Origin: Symbiodinium natans | Lineage: Eukaryota; Sar; Dinophyceae; Suessiales; Symbiodiniaceae | DNA: 64,000 nt | Direction of reading: 5' to 3' | NCBI GenBank assembly: GCA_905221605.1 | Contig: CAJNDS010000402.1 | Coordinates: forward strand, 186,001 to 250,000 | In this document: positions 32,701-43,839 of the stretch, in pieces | How positions within the stretch are numbered: position 1 is the stretch's first letter | Layout of the letters: the number at the start of each line of letters is the position of its first letter | Program-made: the position numbers and the translations under genes | The notes under the pieces: model-generated | Told to the model about the DNA's origin: nothing | The model's input: only the letters and a program-made list of their open reading frames with translations | Databases searched by the model: none

Positions 32701-35302
32701 GCACGCACGGTTCAACGTTTCTGGAGTGCTTGGGGCCGAGGCGTCTGTCCTGGCATCCAAATTCTTGGGTCGGGGCCTCAGCCAAAAATTACGGTTGAGG
32801 GAAGCTGCAGCAAAACGAAACAAGCATGCGCATGCTTATGCGTCCAGAGTCTTGAGAGGGCCTTCATGGGATCCTAGCCCAGGCGGAACGACCAAGTATC
32901 AAGGAGCTGGCCCTCGATGGCTTACTGCAGTTTCATGGTGTTCTTCATGGGCGGTGCCGGTTACCAGTTGCCGTGAACTACCAAAGCTATCGCCTGCTCT
33001 CCAGTGCAGCTTGCAGCATTGGGCTGCACAGCTTGAGACCTACGTGAACTCGGCTTGTTCCAACGATGCACGAGCCTGGAAGGCCACCGTGGAGGACCAG
33101 AACCTGCATCACTGCACAGCATATGAGCACATTGTGCCGAAGACTTTGAGGACTTGGGGAGCGTTCCAAGCTTGGCAGCTGGGCAATCGGATTGAAGTTA
33201 GGCCTTTCCGTCCACCAAGTGGGCGAGTGGAAGGTTCCGGAAAGCCTGCGTCCGCGTCGGGCTGGCAACAACTCCACGAAGTTCTCAGTATTCCTCCAAC
33301 TCGATACAATAGGGAGCAACGTTGGCACTGCGCGACAATGTCCAGTATCTCCTGCACCTAAGGAGTGTCACAGATTGTCACAGCATCCTGTAACGCCGCA
33401 CTTCAAACCCAGAAGCTCACACCCCATCCATATGCCTGCCTTCTAGCCTTGATACCTCGAGACTTCAACAGACTTTAGCACTGTGTGCGGCATCATGTGA
33501 AATCCTGTGCTCTTGCTGCGAGCCGGGTCAAATCTGGATCCACCTCAGAGAAGAGGTTGAAGAGCTCCATGTCCTCAGAAGCTCTAACCGGAGAAGGATA
33601 TCAAAACATTGCGCTCTACCTGTATCGTATGCTGTCATTTTGCTCAAGCCAAGGGCTGCCAGTCAGGCAGTTAGGACTTGGCGCCACGCATACTTGGCCC
33701 CGCATTCCCCGGCGAAGCCATAAAGGATGTTCGTCTCCTAACTTGGAAGCACCCAAAGGATCCCAAAGGCAAAATGAGGGACTAAGTGGTGCTAAACAGT
33801 AACGACCTGGATGGGTCCAGGGATCGTGCTGCTTCTTCTGCGTGCTTTGGCTTGATACGCCATGACTTGCCAAATGACCTGCTTTCTTGATCTTCCCCCG
33901 AGTTCGCCCCATGCTGCCGAACCCATGATCCCGCACACACAGAGACAGCGACTGACCCTGCACGATGCACTTGCAGGACTCTGCTCAGACATCGCCCGCA
34001 GCTCCAGCATCTCGTGGTTGCCACGGTTCAGGAAGACGGACTGTGGATCCTGGGGTGCGGAGTTTGTTTATCGGTCCAAAGTCTCAAGGGACAAAGCTTC
34101 GATGCCTTCAGCTTCAGCGCGAAGATGGACAGGATCACCTGACCAGGCTGCGCGACGTATTTCTTGTAGTATATACTAGTTACTACTACATTATACTATG
34201 TTAATTTTGCTAGCATGTGCTTCTAAGACGAATTCTCGGATTGATGTCCTCCCTAACAAAACTCCCCTCCCCCCCCCCCCCCCCCAGCATCAAATGAAAA
34301 AGAAACATGTGTTTTGCTACGCGAAAGAACACCCAGTACCACAACAACTGCTGACCATGAGGCCTAAACCCTAAGCACTAAGCCTGAAAATGTGGCAGGC
34401 TTGGGCTTGCCAGGCCTCGATGGACCATGAACCTCGGTCCACGAAGTCCCCATTGAAGATGAAAGGCGAGCTCGCGGAGGGCTTGCCCGTCTGAGGCAGG
34501 AAGGGTGTGAGATAGGTGTATCGCACTACAGTATCTTTGTACTATACTGTTATGTTAACTTATATTCGAGAATACTACGGTACATTACATTGCATGATTC
34601 AGGCTGGGCCCCCTTTCAGCATGGAAACCTTGCTTGAAAGGATCCCCCAGAGCGCGCAATATTTACCATTCTCCCTCCCCCCTCCCCCCCCCCCCGACTT
34701 GAGGCCCATCATCAAGCCCGAACTTCAATATGGGCATTTCCCACCATAGAGGTACGAGTACCCCCTGTAGACCCCCGAATGCCCTTGAAGGGACCCCTCT
34801 TCTCAAAAGGGTACCCCTACTTTCGGGAACCCCAATGTCCGACAGCCCCCGCCATGCTCAGCAGGTTCATGAAGTCCCAGTATTGGCCGTGGAGATCCCC
34901 GACCTTGAGACGTATACTTAGGGCCCCTAAGGCTTCAGGAGTGCAGGAGGGAACAGGAGGGAAAAAGACAAGACTCAGGCTGCAGAGGGGCGATGTTTCT
35001 GTCAACTCCGCATGGCACGCGGCACCAGCACTAGAACAGGCCATGGGGAGTGGAACCACTGCTGGGCTCAAGGCCACGGTCAGCTGACCACCGGCGGGAA
35101 TGGAGGCCTTAGACAAATGACGAGGGTTCGGGTTTCATGCGGGGGTTTAAGGGACCTCATTACTATTGACCCCCAAATGGTGGGATCCCCTTATAACAAG
35201 GACCCCAACAAGGTACCCGAAAATGAGCCAGCGCCAGGCCTGGCCCAGCGTCTTCTCTTTCCGAAGGGTGTCGATCATGTCCAACACCATCAAGTAGGCA
35301 TC
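29496..35302 (-). CDS. PP5-like serine/threonine phosphatase, at least 14 small exons
   Basis: Exons in order: 35302-35240, 35107-35075, 34903-34847 (VGDLHGQYWDF), 34490-34416 (FNGDFVDRGSWSIE), 34138-34106 (VILSIFALKLK), 34049-34014 (DPQSVFLNRGNH), 33737-33690 (ETNILYGFAGECGAKY), 33573-33544 (DMELFNLFSE), 33245-33204 (AFRNLPLAHLVDGK), 33103 to about 33076 (VLVLHGGL), 31689 to about 31640 (DMRKLIDILWGDP), 31162-31098 (IIRSHE), 30116-30061 (APNYLDTGNNKGAYL), 29700 onward (YSAVPHPDVPPM; frame stops at 29496, so the end may be earlier). These give the PPP signature in order: GDxHG, GDxVDRG, RGNHE, HGGL, RSHE and APNY, with all metal ligands present. The VPHPDVPPM tail is typical of PP5. A possible extra 5' exon lies at 35601-35538. 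About 25 residues between exons 1 and 2, a short piece after HGGL, and one before APNY were not found. Most donors are GC. Confidence 0.85.
29727..29992. repeat. Polypurine (GA)n-rich tract
   Basis: agagagag with gctagaga and gggag variants. It lies in the last phosphatase intron; on the sense strand it is a 260-base pyrimidine tract ahead of exon 30116-30061's downstream neighbour. Confidence 0.9.
30186..30501. repeat. Degenerate telomere-type repeats in both orientations
   Basis: CCCTAAA-derived units at about 30186-30240 and 30304-30360, then three TTTAGGG heptamers at 30476-30500 in the opposite orientation. The intervening sequence is unique. All lie in a phosphatase intron. Confidence 0.8.
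34731..34836. repeat. Fold-back element copy in a phosphatase intron
   Basis: Inverted ends: gggcatttcccaccatagag...gagtacccc on the left, and gggtacccctactttcggga on the right. It starts about 10 bases after the GC donor at 34847/34846. Confidence 0.65.
35148..35228. repeat. Fold-back element copy filling a phosphatase intron
   Basis: The core gtgggatccccttataacaa plus ggaccccaacaaggtacccg matches the copies at 1-86 and 38.4 kb. It occupies most of the 132-base intron between the exons ending 35240 and starting 35107. Confidence 0.65.
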
Positions 35303-35349
35303 CTTTTTGAGACCGGCCAAGGGTAGTATGCTCATATGGGATTTGGCAG

Positions 35350-35460
35350 GGGCATTTCCCAAAATAGGGGTACCCCTTTTATTGCCCCTTTTATACCCCA
35401 AGTAGAATGGAATCCCCTTAAGGGAACCCCCCAAAAAGGGTACCCCTACTTTCGGAAGCC
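35350..35460. repeat. Fold-back element copy in a phosphatase intron
   Basis: The left end ggcatttcccaaaatagggg-tacccctttt and right end aaaagggtacccctactttcggaag are inverted repeats. The middle contains agaatggaatccccttaagg. It lies between the exon starting 35302 and the possible exon ending 35538. Confidence 0.75.
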
Positions 35461-35537
35461 ACCATGCACTTCACGGCGCATGCCAAAGATGCCAAAGAGA
35501 TGGGACCCGCCCAGACATCGGGCATCATCGGGCTCTC

Positions 35538-35601
35538 CTTCTTCGGTAGGATCTGGCCCTCCTTCTGCATGGACAGCAGCGCCTCGAGAGACAGCCGGGG
35601 T
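35538..35601 (-). CDS. Possible 5' exon of the phosphatase gene
   Basis: One base plus 21 codons between GCCAG and AAGAAG|GAGAGC (GA donor). The peptide PRLSLEALLSMQKEGQILPK could precede the helical lead-in of PP5-type catalytic domains. Position, strand and phase fit, but similarity is weak. Confidence 0.35.
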
Positions 35602-36465
35602 CTGGCAGCAAAGTATACCACAGTATAACATTGTGTATATATATATATAGTATGACAAAGTACAAAGTATATAATATAATATAATATATGCAACCCCTCT
35701 ACTATATATGTAGTCTACATAGTCACTTCCCTGAGTGGTCGACGTCGATGAAGCTGTCGGTGATGCTGCCCGGGCCGGTGTAGCGCGGCCTTGTTCACGG
35801 CCGAGAGAAGCTGTCCGAAACTCTTCCCAACGCCCGACTTGCCAAACTTCTGACGCGAGATTGCCAAACAGTGGCATCAGCCGTTAAGAATAAAGAACGA
35901 CCGCGACCATGGAAGCGCAGGGATTCTCCGGAGCAAAGCTGCTAGGCTGATCCGCAAGCGCACAGCGCGCGCAGTGAGCCCGCGGCCCGCTGTAACCTGG
36001 AGGGTCCGGCAGTGTCTGTGCACGCTGGCGCTCGCCCTTGGCTGGCACAGCGCAAGAACTCGTAATCATGCACCAGCCTTTCGGTTAACACCTGGCAGGA
36101 GCCAAGTGATTTTTGTTTGGCGCTCTGGCAGAAGCCTGTGGAGTTGCTCAGCCTGAAACAACCCCAAGCTTTCAGTGTCTTCCCCAGCAAAAGCCTCTGA
36201 GATACATACTGCACGCATCACCCCCAAACACCTGAAGCTTCCCGAAACCCATTTGATTCTGCTCCCAAGGTGCAGCCAAATCAGCGTCACTCCAACCAGT
36301 CAGTCTCCTGCCATCCAGGCTTGAATGGAGACGACCCTGGACCGAAACAAGCCCACCAGTTCCTATGCTGCAGGGGAAAAACCCAGAAGTCAAAACTGCA
36401 AGGCACGCAGCAATCGGTGTCACGGGAATGCCAATTACGACCAAACATCGTAAAGTGCCTCTCAC

Positions 36466-36619
36466 CTGCCATTGCTTTATGTTGTCCTCCTTGTCGGTCC
36501 ATCTCTTCATAGATGCTTAACGCGTCGCTATACGTAGTCACCATGAATGCACCCTGACAGGCCCGACACAGCGAGTACGAGTAGGAAGCGCGGCGGCTGA
36601 GCGGCTGCCATTCGCCGCC
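36466..36619 (-). CDS. Exon of an unknown protein
   Basis: It ends at ATGGCAG|GTGAGA, a textbook donor (36466/36465). The peptide is clearly protein-like, with four Cys/aromatic clusters (YSYSLCRACQGAFMV, then YSDALSIYEEMDRQ). The frame is also open further 5' through GWVFHVTQ to the telomere-type repeat at 36.66 kb. I chose 36619, after ACGCAG, because no AG exists nearer the repeat. A downstream exon near 36285-36215 (LTGWSDADLAAPWEQNQMGF before CAG|GTGTTT) is likely but not in direct phase. It could be the 5' part of the phosphatase gene or a separate gene. Confidence 0.5.
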
Positions 36620-36656
36620 CTGCGTGACATGGAAGACCCAACCCGAGGTGGGATTT

Positions 36657-36713
36657 TGGGTTTAGGGTTTGGGGTTCAGGGTTTAGGGTTTAGGGTTTAG
36701 GGTTTAGGTTTAG
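36657..36713. repeat. Interstitial telomere-type repeat (TTTAGGG)
   Basis: Seven to eight TTTAGGG units with one TTTGGGG and one TTCAGGG, directly abutting the coding frame of the exon at 36466-36619. Confidence 0.9.
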
Positions 36714-37069
36714 GGGTGCGAGCTGTCCGAAGTAATGCCATCAATGTCCACATGAGCACAAACTGTCCGAACATGTAAGGGTTCTGGCAACTCATGCCAA
36801 TACTGAACAGACTCCGCAGCTTTGGCCAGAGGCCGATCCACAGAGTCGCCAAGGGAACTACGAAACTGCGACAGTCAGAATCACATTATCACATTCTACT
36901 ACTGTCCTTTTGATCTTCATGTCCTCCCTTATAGTGTGCTATGTTCTTCGTTTTTGTAGAATAGGAGGACAGCAGCCCAGAGACCTCACTGAAGAACCGG
37001 CCTGCGCTCGATGCACCTTGGGGGACCTCGCAGCAGTCCAAAGGTGCTGCAAAGCTCTTGATGTGGGGA

Positions 37070-37290
37070 GGGTTTAGGGTTTAGGGTTTAGGGTTTCGGG
37101 TTTAGGGTTGGGTAGTCCAATTAAGGGCCCAGACATCAGAACCCTTTAAGGGAGGTGAGGGGGCATATTAAGGGCCCATGTAACTACCCTCAGATTGATT
37201 TGGGGGGGGGGGGGGGTTCCGAAATTCGGATTATAAGGAAGGGCGACTATACTAGGGGTCCCTCATTTTCGTAAAGCCGCGTAAAGCCCC
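37070..37290. repeat. Telomere-type repeat followed by fold-back element remnant
   Basis: TTTAGGG units at 37071-37108. A G run at 37201-37215, then ttccgaaattcggattataagg and aggggtccctcattttcg at about 37216-37280, which match the fold-back element in reverse. Confidence 0.6.
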
Positions 37291-38349
37291 ATATGGCTTG
37301 ATGCATAAGAGCCCGACTTCTGACTAGTTGCTGCGAGTTGTCTTTGACAAAGTTCGGACGAAGCTGTTCAAAGCGGGTACCGTACAATCGACAATCCTTT
37401 CGCTAAGCAGGTTTCTTCGACACGCCATGTCTGGATATTCCTACGTACTATGAAGTGTGGCACTGTGCGCCACCCCTGACCGCTGCCGTCAAATCTGCCC
37501 TCAAGTCCACAGCAAACATGCCCGATGTGGCATGAACAGTACATCTGCCAAAGCCTATTCTTATCCACCCGTCTGCCTCGCGGGCCGCGCCACGCGCGCC
37601 GCGCCGGCGCCAAGCGCCGCTGCGAGGCCTGCTGCCAGCGCGTGGGACGAAGAGCCTGGGGGAGGCCAGGAACGGGAAGGAGGCTGGAAGCTTAGGGACT
37701 CGGGGGTCTAGGGGAGTTGAGGGCTTCGACTCTCACACACATACGAGGCAGGGAGTTGAGGGTTGGGAGGTTCAGGAAGGTTGTAAAGCCTTGGAAGGTC
37801 AAGTTCCAAGCTCAACGAGCGCAATCTTGAGGAGAGTTTGGCTTTTGGGAATGGGGCTTAGTGAAGTATGGCTCGGCCTTGCACCATGCCTGCTGCGACT
37901 TCTTAGTCCAAGTTCACAGGTTCGGCCACGATTGGTAGCTTCGGAACATCGGGACTTTGCGCAGGATGGCTAAAGACGGCTTGCCGTTGCTAATCACAGC
38001 CATCTCCGAAAGTGACAAGAGTCATCAACTGTCAGAAGCCCGTACCTGGGGTTGGCTGCGCTGCTGAAGTTTCACGTCCTGCCAACAGAAACCAAGCAAC
38101 ATGCACCGGGATGTTGCTGAAGGGTCCAGTGCAGGGATGTGTCAAGAACTCACGGCTACCCCAGCTTTGAATGTCAATCTACACACTGCAGTCCCTACCA
38201 GCCTTTGGGGCTTAGTTCGGGCTTAGAGTTGTCTGGCGAGGCAGGTGATAGAGCGTCCTTGGGCAGTAGCACGCAGCGACGGCCTGAACAGCAAAGAGCA
38301 GCAGGAGAGACGTTTCCAATTTCCAACTGCTCACCACGAGCCGAACACT

Positions 38350-38445
38350 TGGGGGGTTTTACGAAAATAGGGGACCATGAAATAGTAGGATTCCCTCATT
38401 ATAAGGACCCCCGCATAAGGCACCCCCAAATTCGGAAACCACCAC
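38350..38445. repeat. Fold-back element copy
   Basis: The left end tttacgaaaataggggacc and right end aaattcggaaacc are inverted. The core is gtaggattccctcattataaggaccccc. Confidence 0.6.
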
Positions 38446-38726
38446 TTGGGAGGCTCGAGAAGTCGGAAGGAGCTTTGGGGTTTGAGATTTTGGGTGTAGG
38501 GGGTGAAGACTCTCTTGACTCTTTCTCATCTACGCGAGATACTTCGTGACATTCTTCCTACCAGCACCAGCCATTTCCCCAATGATTCTTTTACCCCTGG
38601 AGATCCCTCAGTCTATAGAAGTGCGCAAGCCATAGCCCATCACAAGCCACTGAGATGTGAAGAGGGCGCCTCTGCCGGCTTGTGGCAGTTCCCGGCGCTG
38701 CGAACCTTGGATTTCGCTTTAGACAT

Positions 38727-38823
38727 TAGGGTTTAGGGATGGTTTAGGGTTTAGGGCATATAGGGCATAGGGCATAGGGTTTAGGGTTTAGGGTTTCGGG
38801 GTTTGGGGCTTGGGGTTTAGGGT
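38727..38823. repeat. Degenerate interstitial telomere-type repeat (TTTAGGG)
   Basis: TTTAGGG, CATAGGG, TTTCGGG and TTTGGGG units in a 95-base cluster. Confidence 0.85.
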
Positions 38824-39644
38824 TGAGAAAGATCAGCCTTCTGCCACATGATATTCCGAAGATTGTTGGCTTGCGCCCCTTCTCCACTCGAAGCACTCGA
38901 GGCCCCGACGCCCTCTCTAGCACTGCGGGCGCGGACAGCGCCTGGCTAGGTCATCCACACACATCCAGTTTGGGCTTAGGTTGAGGGGGCATTTCAGAGT
39001 TTGGCTGTCTGGTGCCGGGCACGTCGTAATGTCCGGACGCCCTAAACTGCATGCTGAAAACTGACAACAGAAGCTTCCGTACACCATACAGCTGCCACAA
39101 GATCACGCTGCCTAGCCGGAAGCCTTTTCGCCTGACATCAAACCGGTGAGAGCACCACGAGGCTTGCCGCCCCCAAGCTGTAGAGCTCTCCGCGTGTTGG
39201 CATGGCCTGATGTTCGCGGGCTAAGGGGTTGGCTGTGGGTTGCGTTATGGTGCGTAGGGTTTGGCAAGGGCATCTACGTTTGCGTGCAGTGCAGTTGAAA
39301 ACTATCCCGTACATAGCGAAATCCTAAACTATTCCCGCCTCTAGGCCAGACAAGCCCTCCAACTTCCGCTGGCTAGAGCTAAGAACTGAATTGACGCGCA
39401 GTGCAAGGGCCTCAAATGACGCAAGGAGCCGCAGGATTGAAACGCTTGAGCAAATGAAGAGCGTGCAGCATCTTCACCTTTGCGTGGACGTTTATCCGTG
39501 TAGCCACTTGGTGCCAAGCATGGTCCTCCATCTAGTGATGAGCGTTCATCATCTGGACTGTTTCGGATCAGTACGATAAGAAATGACTGTCTTGGCCCCA
39601 ATTGCACTCTACATGCAAATTTGTCTCAAAGCTTCAGCGTCTCC

Positions 39645-40240
39645 TCAAGAATGCAGTAATCCACGGTGGTTCCTGGTATCTTGTTTTGGGAAAAGAACAA
39701 TGCCAGTCAAAACTGCCAGCTCACCAAAACCAATACGATCAAATGGCTCGAGGCCAATATCACGGACAGCCTCTGGCACAAACAGCTGGCACTTTTTTTC
39801 AAGGACGCACCTGCCCAAACCCACGAACACCAGCACACACGTCTAACGGGATTAACATTTTGGGAGGTTGGGATCTAGGAATTTAGTTCAATAGGGCCTT
39901 GAAGCAGATGCACGGCTAGTCAATCTGCTTCCTCTCATCGTATCTCAGAGGCATGTCCCAGTGTCCCTGGATCTGCGGGCATCTAAGCTGGTATTGCTAT
40001 GGTGAGAAATCTGCCTTGAAGCCACGCATGACTTCCAAGAATCCGCCCTCCAAACGTCGAAGATTCGTTCATGCTGTGCTTCCGAGAAAAGCTCACACCT
40101 AGGATGAGGCAAGATCCTATCCTGAGACTTCAATGCGATGACCTGGCAAACACCTTGAAGGGCGAACTTCGATTCGGGTGAGGCCCATCTGCATGTCCCC
40201 AGCAGTGCCACCCGGAACAAACAGACCCCGACATGATCTG
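39645..40240 (-). CDS. 3' end of an unknown conserved-looking gene (two exons)
   Basis: Exon A is open from about 40240 and ends at 40033 (TGGAA|GTCATG). It reads WASPESKFALQGVCQVIAL and then HERIFDVWRADSW. Exon B is 39810-39645, after GGGCAG, and ends in a stop. It reads CQLFVPEAVRDIGLEPFDRI and then GELAVLTGIVLFP. The phases fit exactly: two bases plus one give Lys at the junction. The joined tail of at least 120 residues is a well-behaved globular sequence, but I do not recognise the family. The 5' boundary of exon A is uncertain and lies close to a TTTAGGG cluster at 40259-40281. Confidence 0.55.
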
Positions 40241-40500
40241 CTGAGAGGGATCGCTCTCTTGTTTAGGGTTTAGGGTTTAGGTCTCTTGGCCTCTACTTTG
40301 CATGCCTCGAAACCCCCTTCGGGGCATCAGGGGGGCGCCTCTAGGACCTTAATGCCCCCAAGGTAGGTGGCGATCAGAGAGTCTCAGCAGCGTCATGTAG
40401 CCTACTGAGGTGAGTGCCGAGTCGGTAGCATTCGTTCTCATCAGAGAAGCTCTTCAGGCGGAGTCGAACCGCATGAGATACAGGAAGACTCGCTCTGGTT

Positions 40501-40612
40501 TGGAGGTTTCCGAAAACAGGGGTACCCTTTTTATTTTTCAGGGTCCCATTCAGGGGATTCTATTCTATGTGGGTACGTTATGAAAGGGGTACCCCAATTT
40601 TGGGGAAAGACG
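40501..40612. repeat. Fold-back element copy
   Basis: The left end ggtttccgaaaacaggggta and right end ggggtaccccaattttggggaaag are inverted; the core includes aggggattctattctatgtg. Confidence 0.7.
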
Positions 40613-40792
40613 CATTTGAAGGAGGAAAAGCGGTACGTCTAGCGAGCTTGCAACAACGACATCACCCAGGACTCCTACGCAAGCAGCGGTGGAGATTGCC
40701 TAGGGGGAGGGCTTCAGGCCTCCACCACGAATCTTCGTTCCCATTCAGGGGAACGCCATATTTTGGGAATCCCCATAAGCTTTTTAGCACCT

Positions 40793-40960
40793 GACCCTAA
40801 ACCCTAAACCCTAAACCCTAAACCCCCGAACCCCGCCCCCTGAACTCTCCACCATTCCTCAGTTCTCCGGACGGCGGAGCTCGCAGCCCAGGATGCACCG
40901 CGCCTGAGGGTTTAGGGTTTAGGGTTTAGGGTTTAGGGTTTCGGGTTTAGGGTTTAGGGC
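40793..40960. repeat. Pair of telomere-type repeats in opposite orientation
   Basis: CCCTAAA units at 40793-40826 and TTTAGGG units at 40908-40960 enclose about 80 bases of unique sequence, forming a large palindrome. Confidence 0.85.
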
Positions 40961-43020
40961 CGTCTAGGGTTCAGTTTGCAGGTGCCCCCATATGTGGACC
41001 CAAAGTAGTGCGGACTGCCGGGAGGCCAACCCTTTTGGAATTGGGGTAGGATTGAGGTGGAGGCTTACATCGCAATTAATGCTGAGGTTTTGGCTTTGGG
41101 GGGCGGGGGGGGGTGATGGTGATGGGGGGGCGAAGGGCTCTCAACACCAGAAACGCCCCGAAACCCCTCAAACCCTAAGCCGCCTCCTCTGCGTTCAGAG
41201 ACTGCTGCTTAGCTGGGGCTTCCGAGCCCGGAGGTGACCTGGAGCTTCATGGGGGCCGACGACATCGTGGAGAGTTGCGTTGGGTTCTTGGATTTAGAGC
41301 CCTCTGCCGAGCTAGAAGTGCATCAGTTCCGACCCGGGCGTAGCAGAAAGATTCGGAAGATCGGAGTTTGAATCGCGGGGCACGCTTGTGGGCCTTGTAC
41401 TGCCTTGTACTCTCGGAAGCGGAGGCAACTCAACTACATGTCAACACTAGCAAGGCATGTTGTTGGCGCACTCCAGCAGCATCGCGATGGTGTCCCCCTC
41501 TTCGATGCTTGCCTTGCTTTATGGATTCAAGGATGATTGATTTCAGGGTTGCTGCAGGCTGCCTGACATGCGTAACACACGCACCCGTGCGGCAGCAAAA
41601 TGAGGACACGAATTGTTGCAATACTACGCTAACAGTTGATGCCCGACAGTTACCTTGATTTGGGTGGACAGGTCGGCTGCAAGGTCCAGTGAATAGTCCC
41701 CAGACTTGTGTGACGGTAGCTGGCAGCAGCTGGCAGCAAAAGCAGACTCGCGTCAAGATCTTCCGATGGCCGGGCTGGTCAGGACAGTACACCCAAGACC
41801 AAAACATCTCCAAGGCTACGTAAGTACTGCAAGTACTGCAGCTGCTGCCTTCTCGTCCTTGGGGATCCAGTCCCACCTGCCAGTGAGGACAGAGTCTCAG
41901 CCACTGTCAGTTTCGCTCGGCTCGCCTTTGAACACAAACCCCGAAACCGCAAACCCAACCCCCGTCAGATTCATGGCAGCTCTGCCCGCAGCCCACATGG
42001 AAGTATGTCAGCCACCTTTCAACAACTAGCTGAATCCCACTCAGCACCCCGTCATGCGATGCCTGGTTTCCCCGGCTCTTCGAAGGTGGTAGCCGGACTT
42101 GATGCCACTGACAAACGCCAAAGCAGGCTTCCTGGGAGCCAGGACCCGCGCTGTTTTCTGGAACTTTGGGTTCCGGGGCTTGTGGTAGAAAGCTTCGGCA
42201 GCTTCGGGGCTTGAGGTCGAAAGTTAGTTGCAAGGCCATATGGCGTCGTGGATCAATACGAATAAGTTTTTTGGGGGGTAAGATCTGAGTGCCCTGCTCG
42301 TCCGGATCCTGGCACAACGGGGGAGGGGATTCTCCGGGGGAAAAAGGGAATCTTTGAGTGAGGGGGTGAAGTGCAGCGAGCTCGCACACCTGCTGGCTCT
42401 CGTTCCAGCAGCCCCAGACCAGAGTGGCCATCTCCATGCTGCCCTGGCATTCCCGAAGCGACTGGTAGGTTCCCATATGGCTTGAGCGTTGTGGGGTCCC
42501 TATCCTCATGTTCAAGGTACTGCTTGAAAAAGGCGATTGCTTAGGGACCTGGCTGTGTAGGTCAATCCAGGTCAATAGCTAACAACTCGGACTCCCCTCG
42601 TCCCAGGCTTGCCCCGGAGGTCCTGCGTAGGTGCAAGTGAAGATGTGTCAGGCACTTCCAAGAGGAGAAACTCCCGGCCTGGAGTCAGCAGCAAGAGAGC
42701 GTCAATTCTGGTTTTCTTGCAGTCAGCTTTTTTAGAAGTCAAATCGGCTCAGGCTGAGTAGTGTTCATACGTCCATCACTTTTGCTGTCGCTGACCATTT
42801 GCTGCTCAAGATGATGATTCGGAAAGCCAATCAGGCATTGAACAGTCTGCTCCTGGCTGCTACTTCTGTATGAATCAATGACGTACTCCCGTTCGCGCGC
42901 TACTGTACTTGCCTGCAACGCCTGACACCACGAGGATTACTTATACCGTGAATGACCAGGGCGTGCGACAATCAGGACCATTAGCCTGCCAACCTGCTTG
43001 GCAAGCAAAACAACACTGGG
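40961..43020. other. Stretch without a supportable gene
   Basis: A 222-codon - frame at 41907-42575 is partly protein-like (TYQSLRECQGSMEMATLVWG) but lacks clear exon ends. At 43020-43200 the - strand is also protein-like (RLTEIPKVLPVEVMLQFPP) with a competing splice interpretation, and may belong with the exon at 43.5-43.8 kb. Confidence 0.35.
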
Positions 43021-43489
43021 AAGGATGCCTCTTTTCTGAATGTTGCGCCGAGGGCAAGGCTCACGAACTGGCTTACCGATCTGACCTTCGTCTTCCCTGT
43101 GGGGGGAAATTGCAGCATCACCTCGACTGGCAAGACTTTGGGAATTTCTGTGAGTCGCTGCGCCTCACAGCTACACAGAGTACAGCCAACTAAGCTTCCA
43201 AGCGACCGCAACCAGGGCCCCAGCTCGCTTTTGGAGGTCTGCACGACCCAGGGTCAACCTGGCCAAAGCAGTCCCACGCTGGCCAGAAGAACAAGATAAG
43301 GATTCCACGCGACTGCCGCTATGCCACTTCGGCATTGTAAATTGCCAAGCATCTCCCGGAGCCCTTGTTCTTCTCAAATCGACAACATGTTGAGCCCTCA
43401 AGCCCACGTTTGCCCCACGGCGCTGCCTCACATGTCCGGCATCGTCCCCTGTGGGCAGAAGGGTTGGTCTAACTTTTGGTGCTTCTGAC

Positions 43490-43802
43490 GACACCCTGCT
43501 TCATCACTTGCAATCCGAACCGAGTGACCCTGAGCCAGCCTATCGACGTGTCCGCGCTCTCCAGAGAGGTGGTACTCTGGTTGGCGGAAGGGGGCTTCAG
43601 GTCCTCTCCAACTAACGAAAAGTGCACCAGGCTCGCATTGCTGCCAAGTTCTCGTAACACACACTTCGGAAGTTGTCAGAACGGCCTGTGTCTCTGTGAC
43701 AATCCCCGCCCGGTCCAGCGTCGTCAGCATTCCCTGGTCGCGGCCCTCGGCGAAGGGTGCGTCGGAGACGAGGTAAAGGTTCAGAAGCGGCCGCCTCTCG
43801 AC
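43490..43802 (-). CDS. Large exon of an unknown protein
   Basis: After CCAAAG at 43803, the frame is open for more than 100 codons. It begins VERRPLLNLYLVSDAPFAEG, passes TTLDRAGIVTETQAVLTT and reaches APFRQPEYHLSGERGHV. The composition is balanced and globular. The 3' end is not fixed; the frame continues to 43428, and a donor near 43490 is plausible. No motif is recognised. Confidence 0.45.
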
Positions 43803-43839
43803 CTTTGGTGAGGCGCAAGCATCAGAACAGCATTACTAC

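Larger units (their letters stand above)
37290..39340. other. Stretch without a supportable gene
   Basis: Contains a fold-back element copy and a long degenerate telomere-type cluster (38727-38823). A + frame at 37830-37970 is hydrophobic and open but has no splice support. Confidence 0.4.

Noticed and set aside
32699-33361. 220-codon + strand open frame
   Set aside because: It overlaps two phosphatase exons on the - strand that match family motifs exactly; the + frame has no motif.
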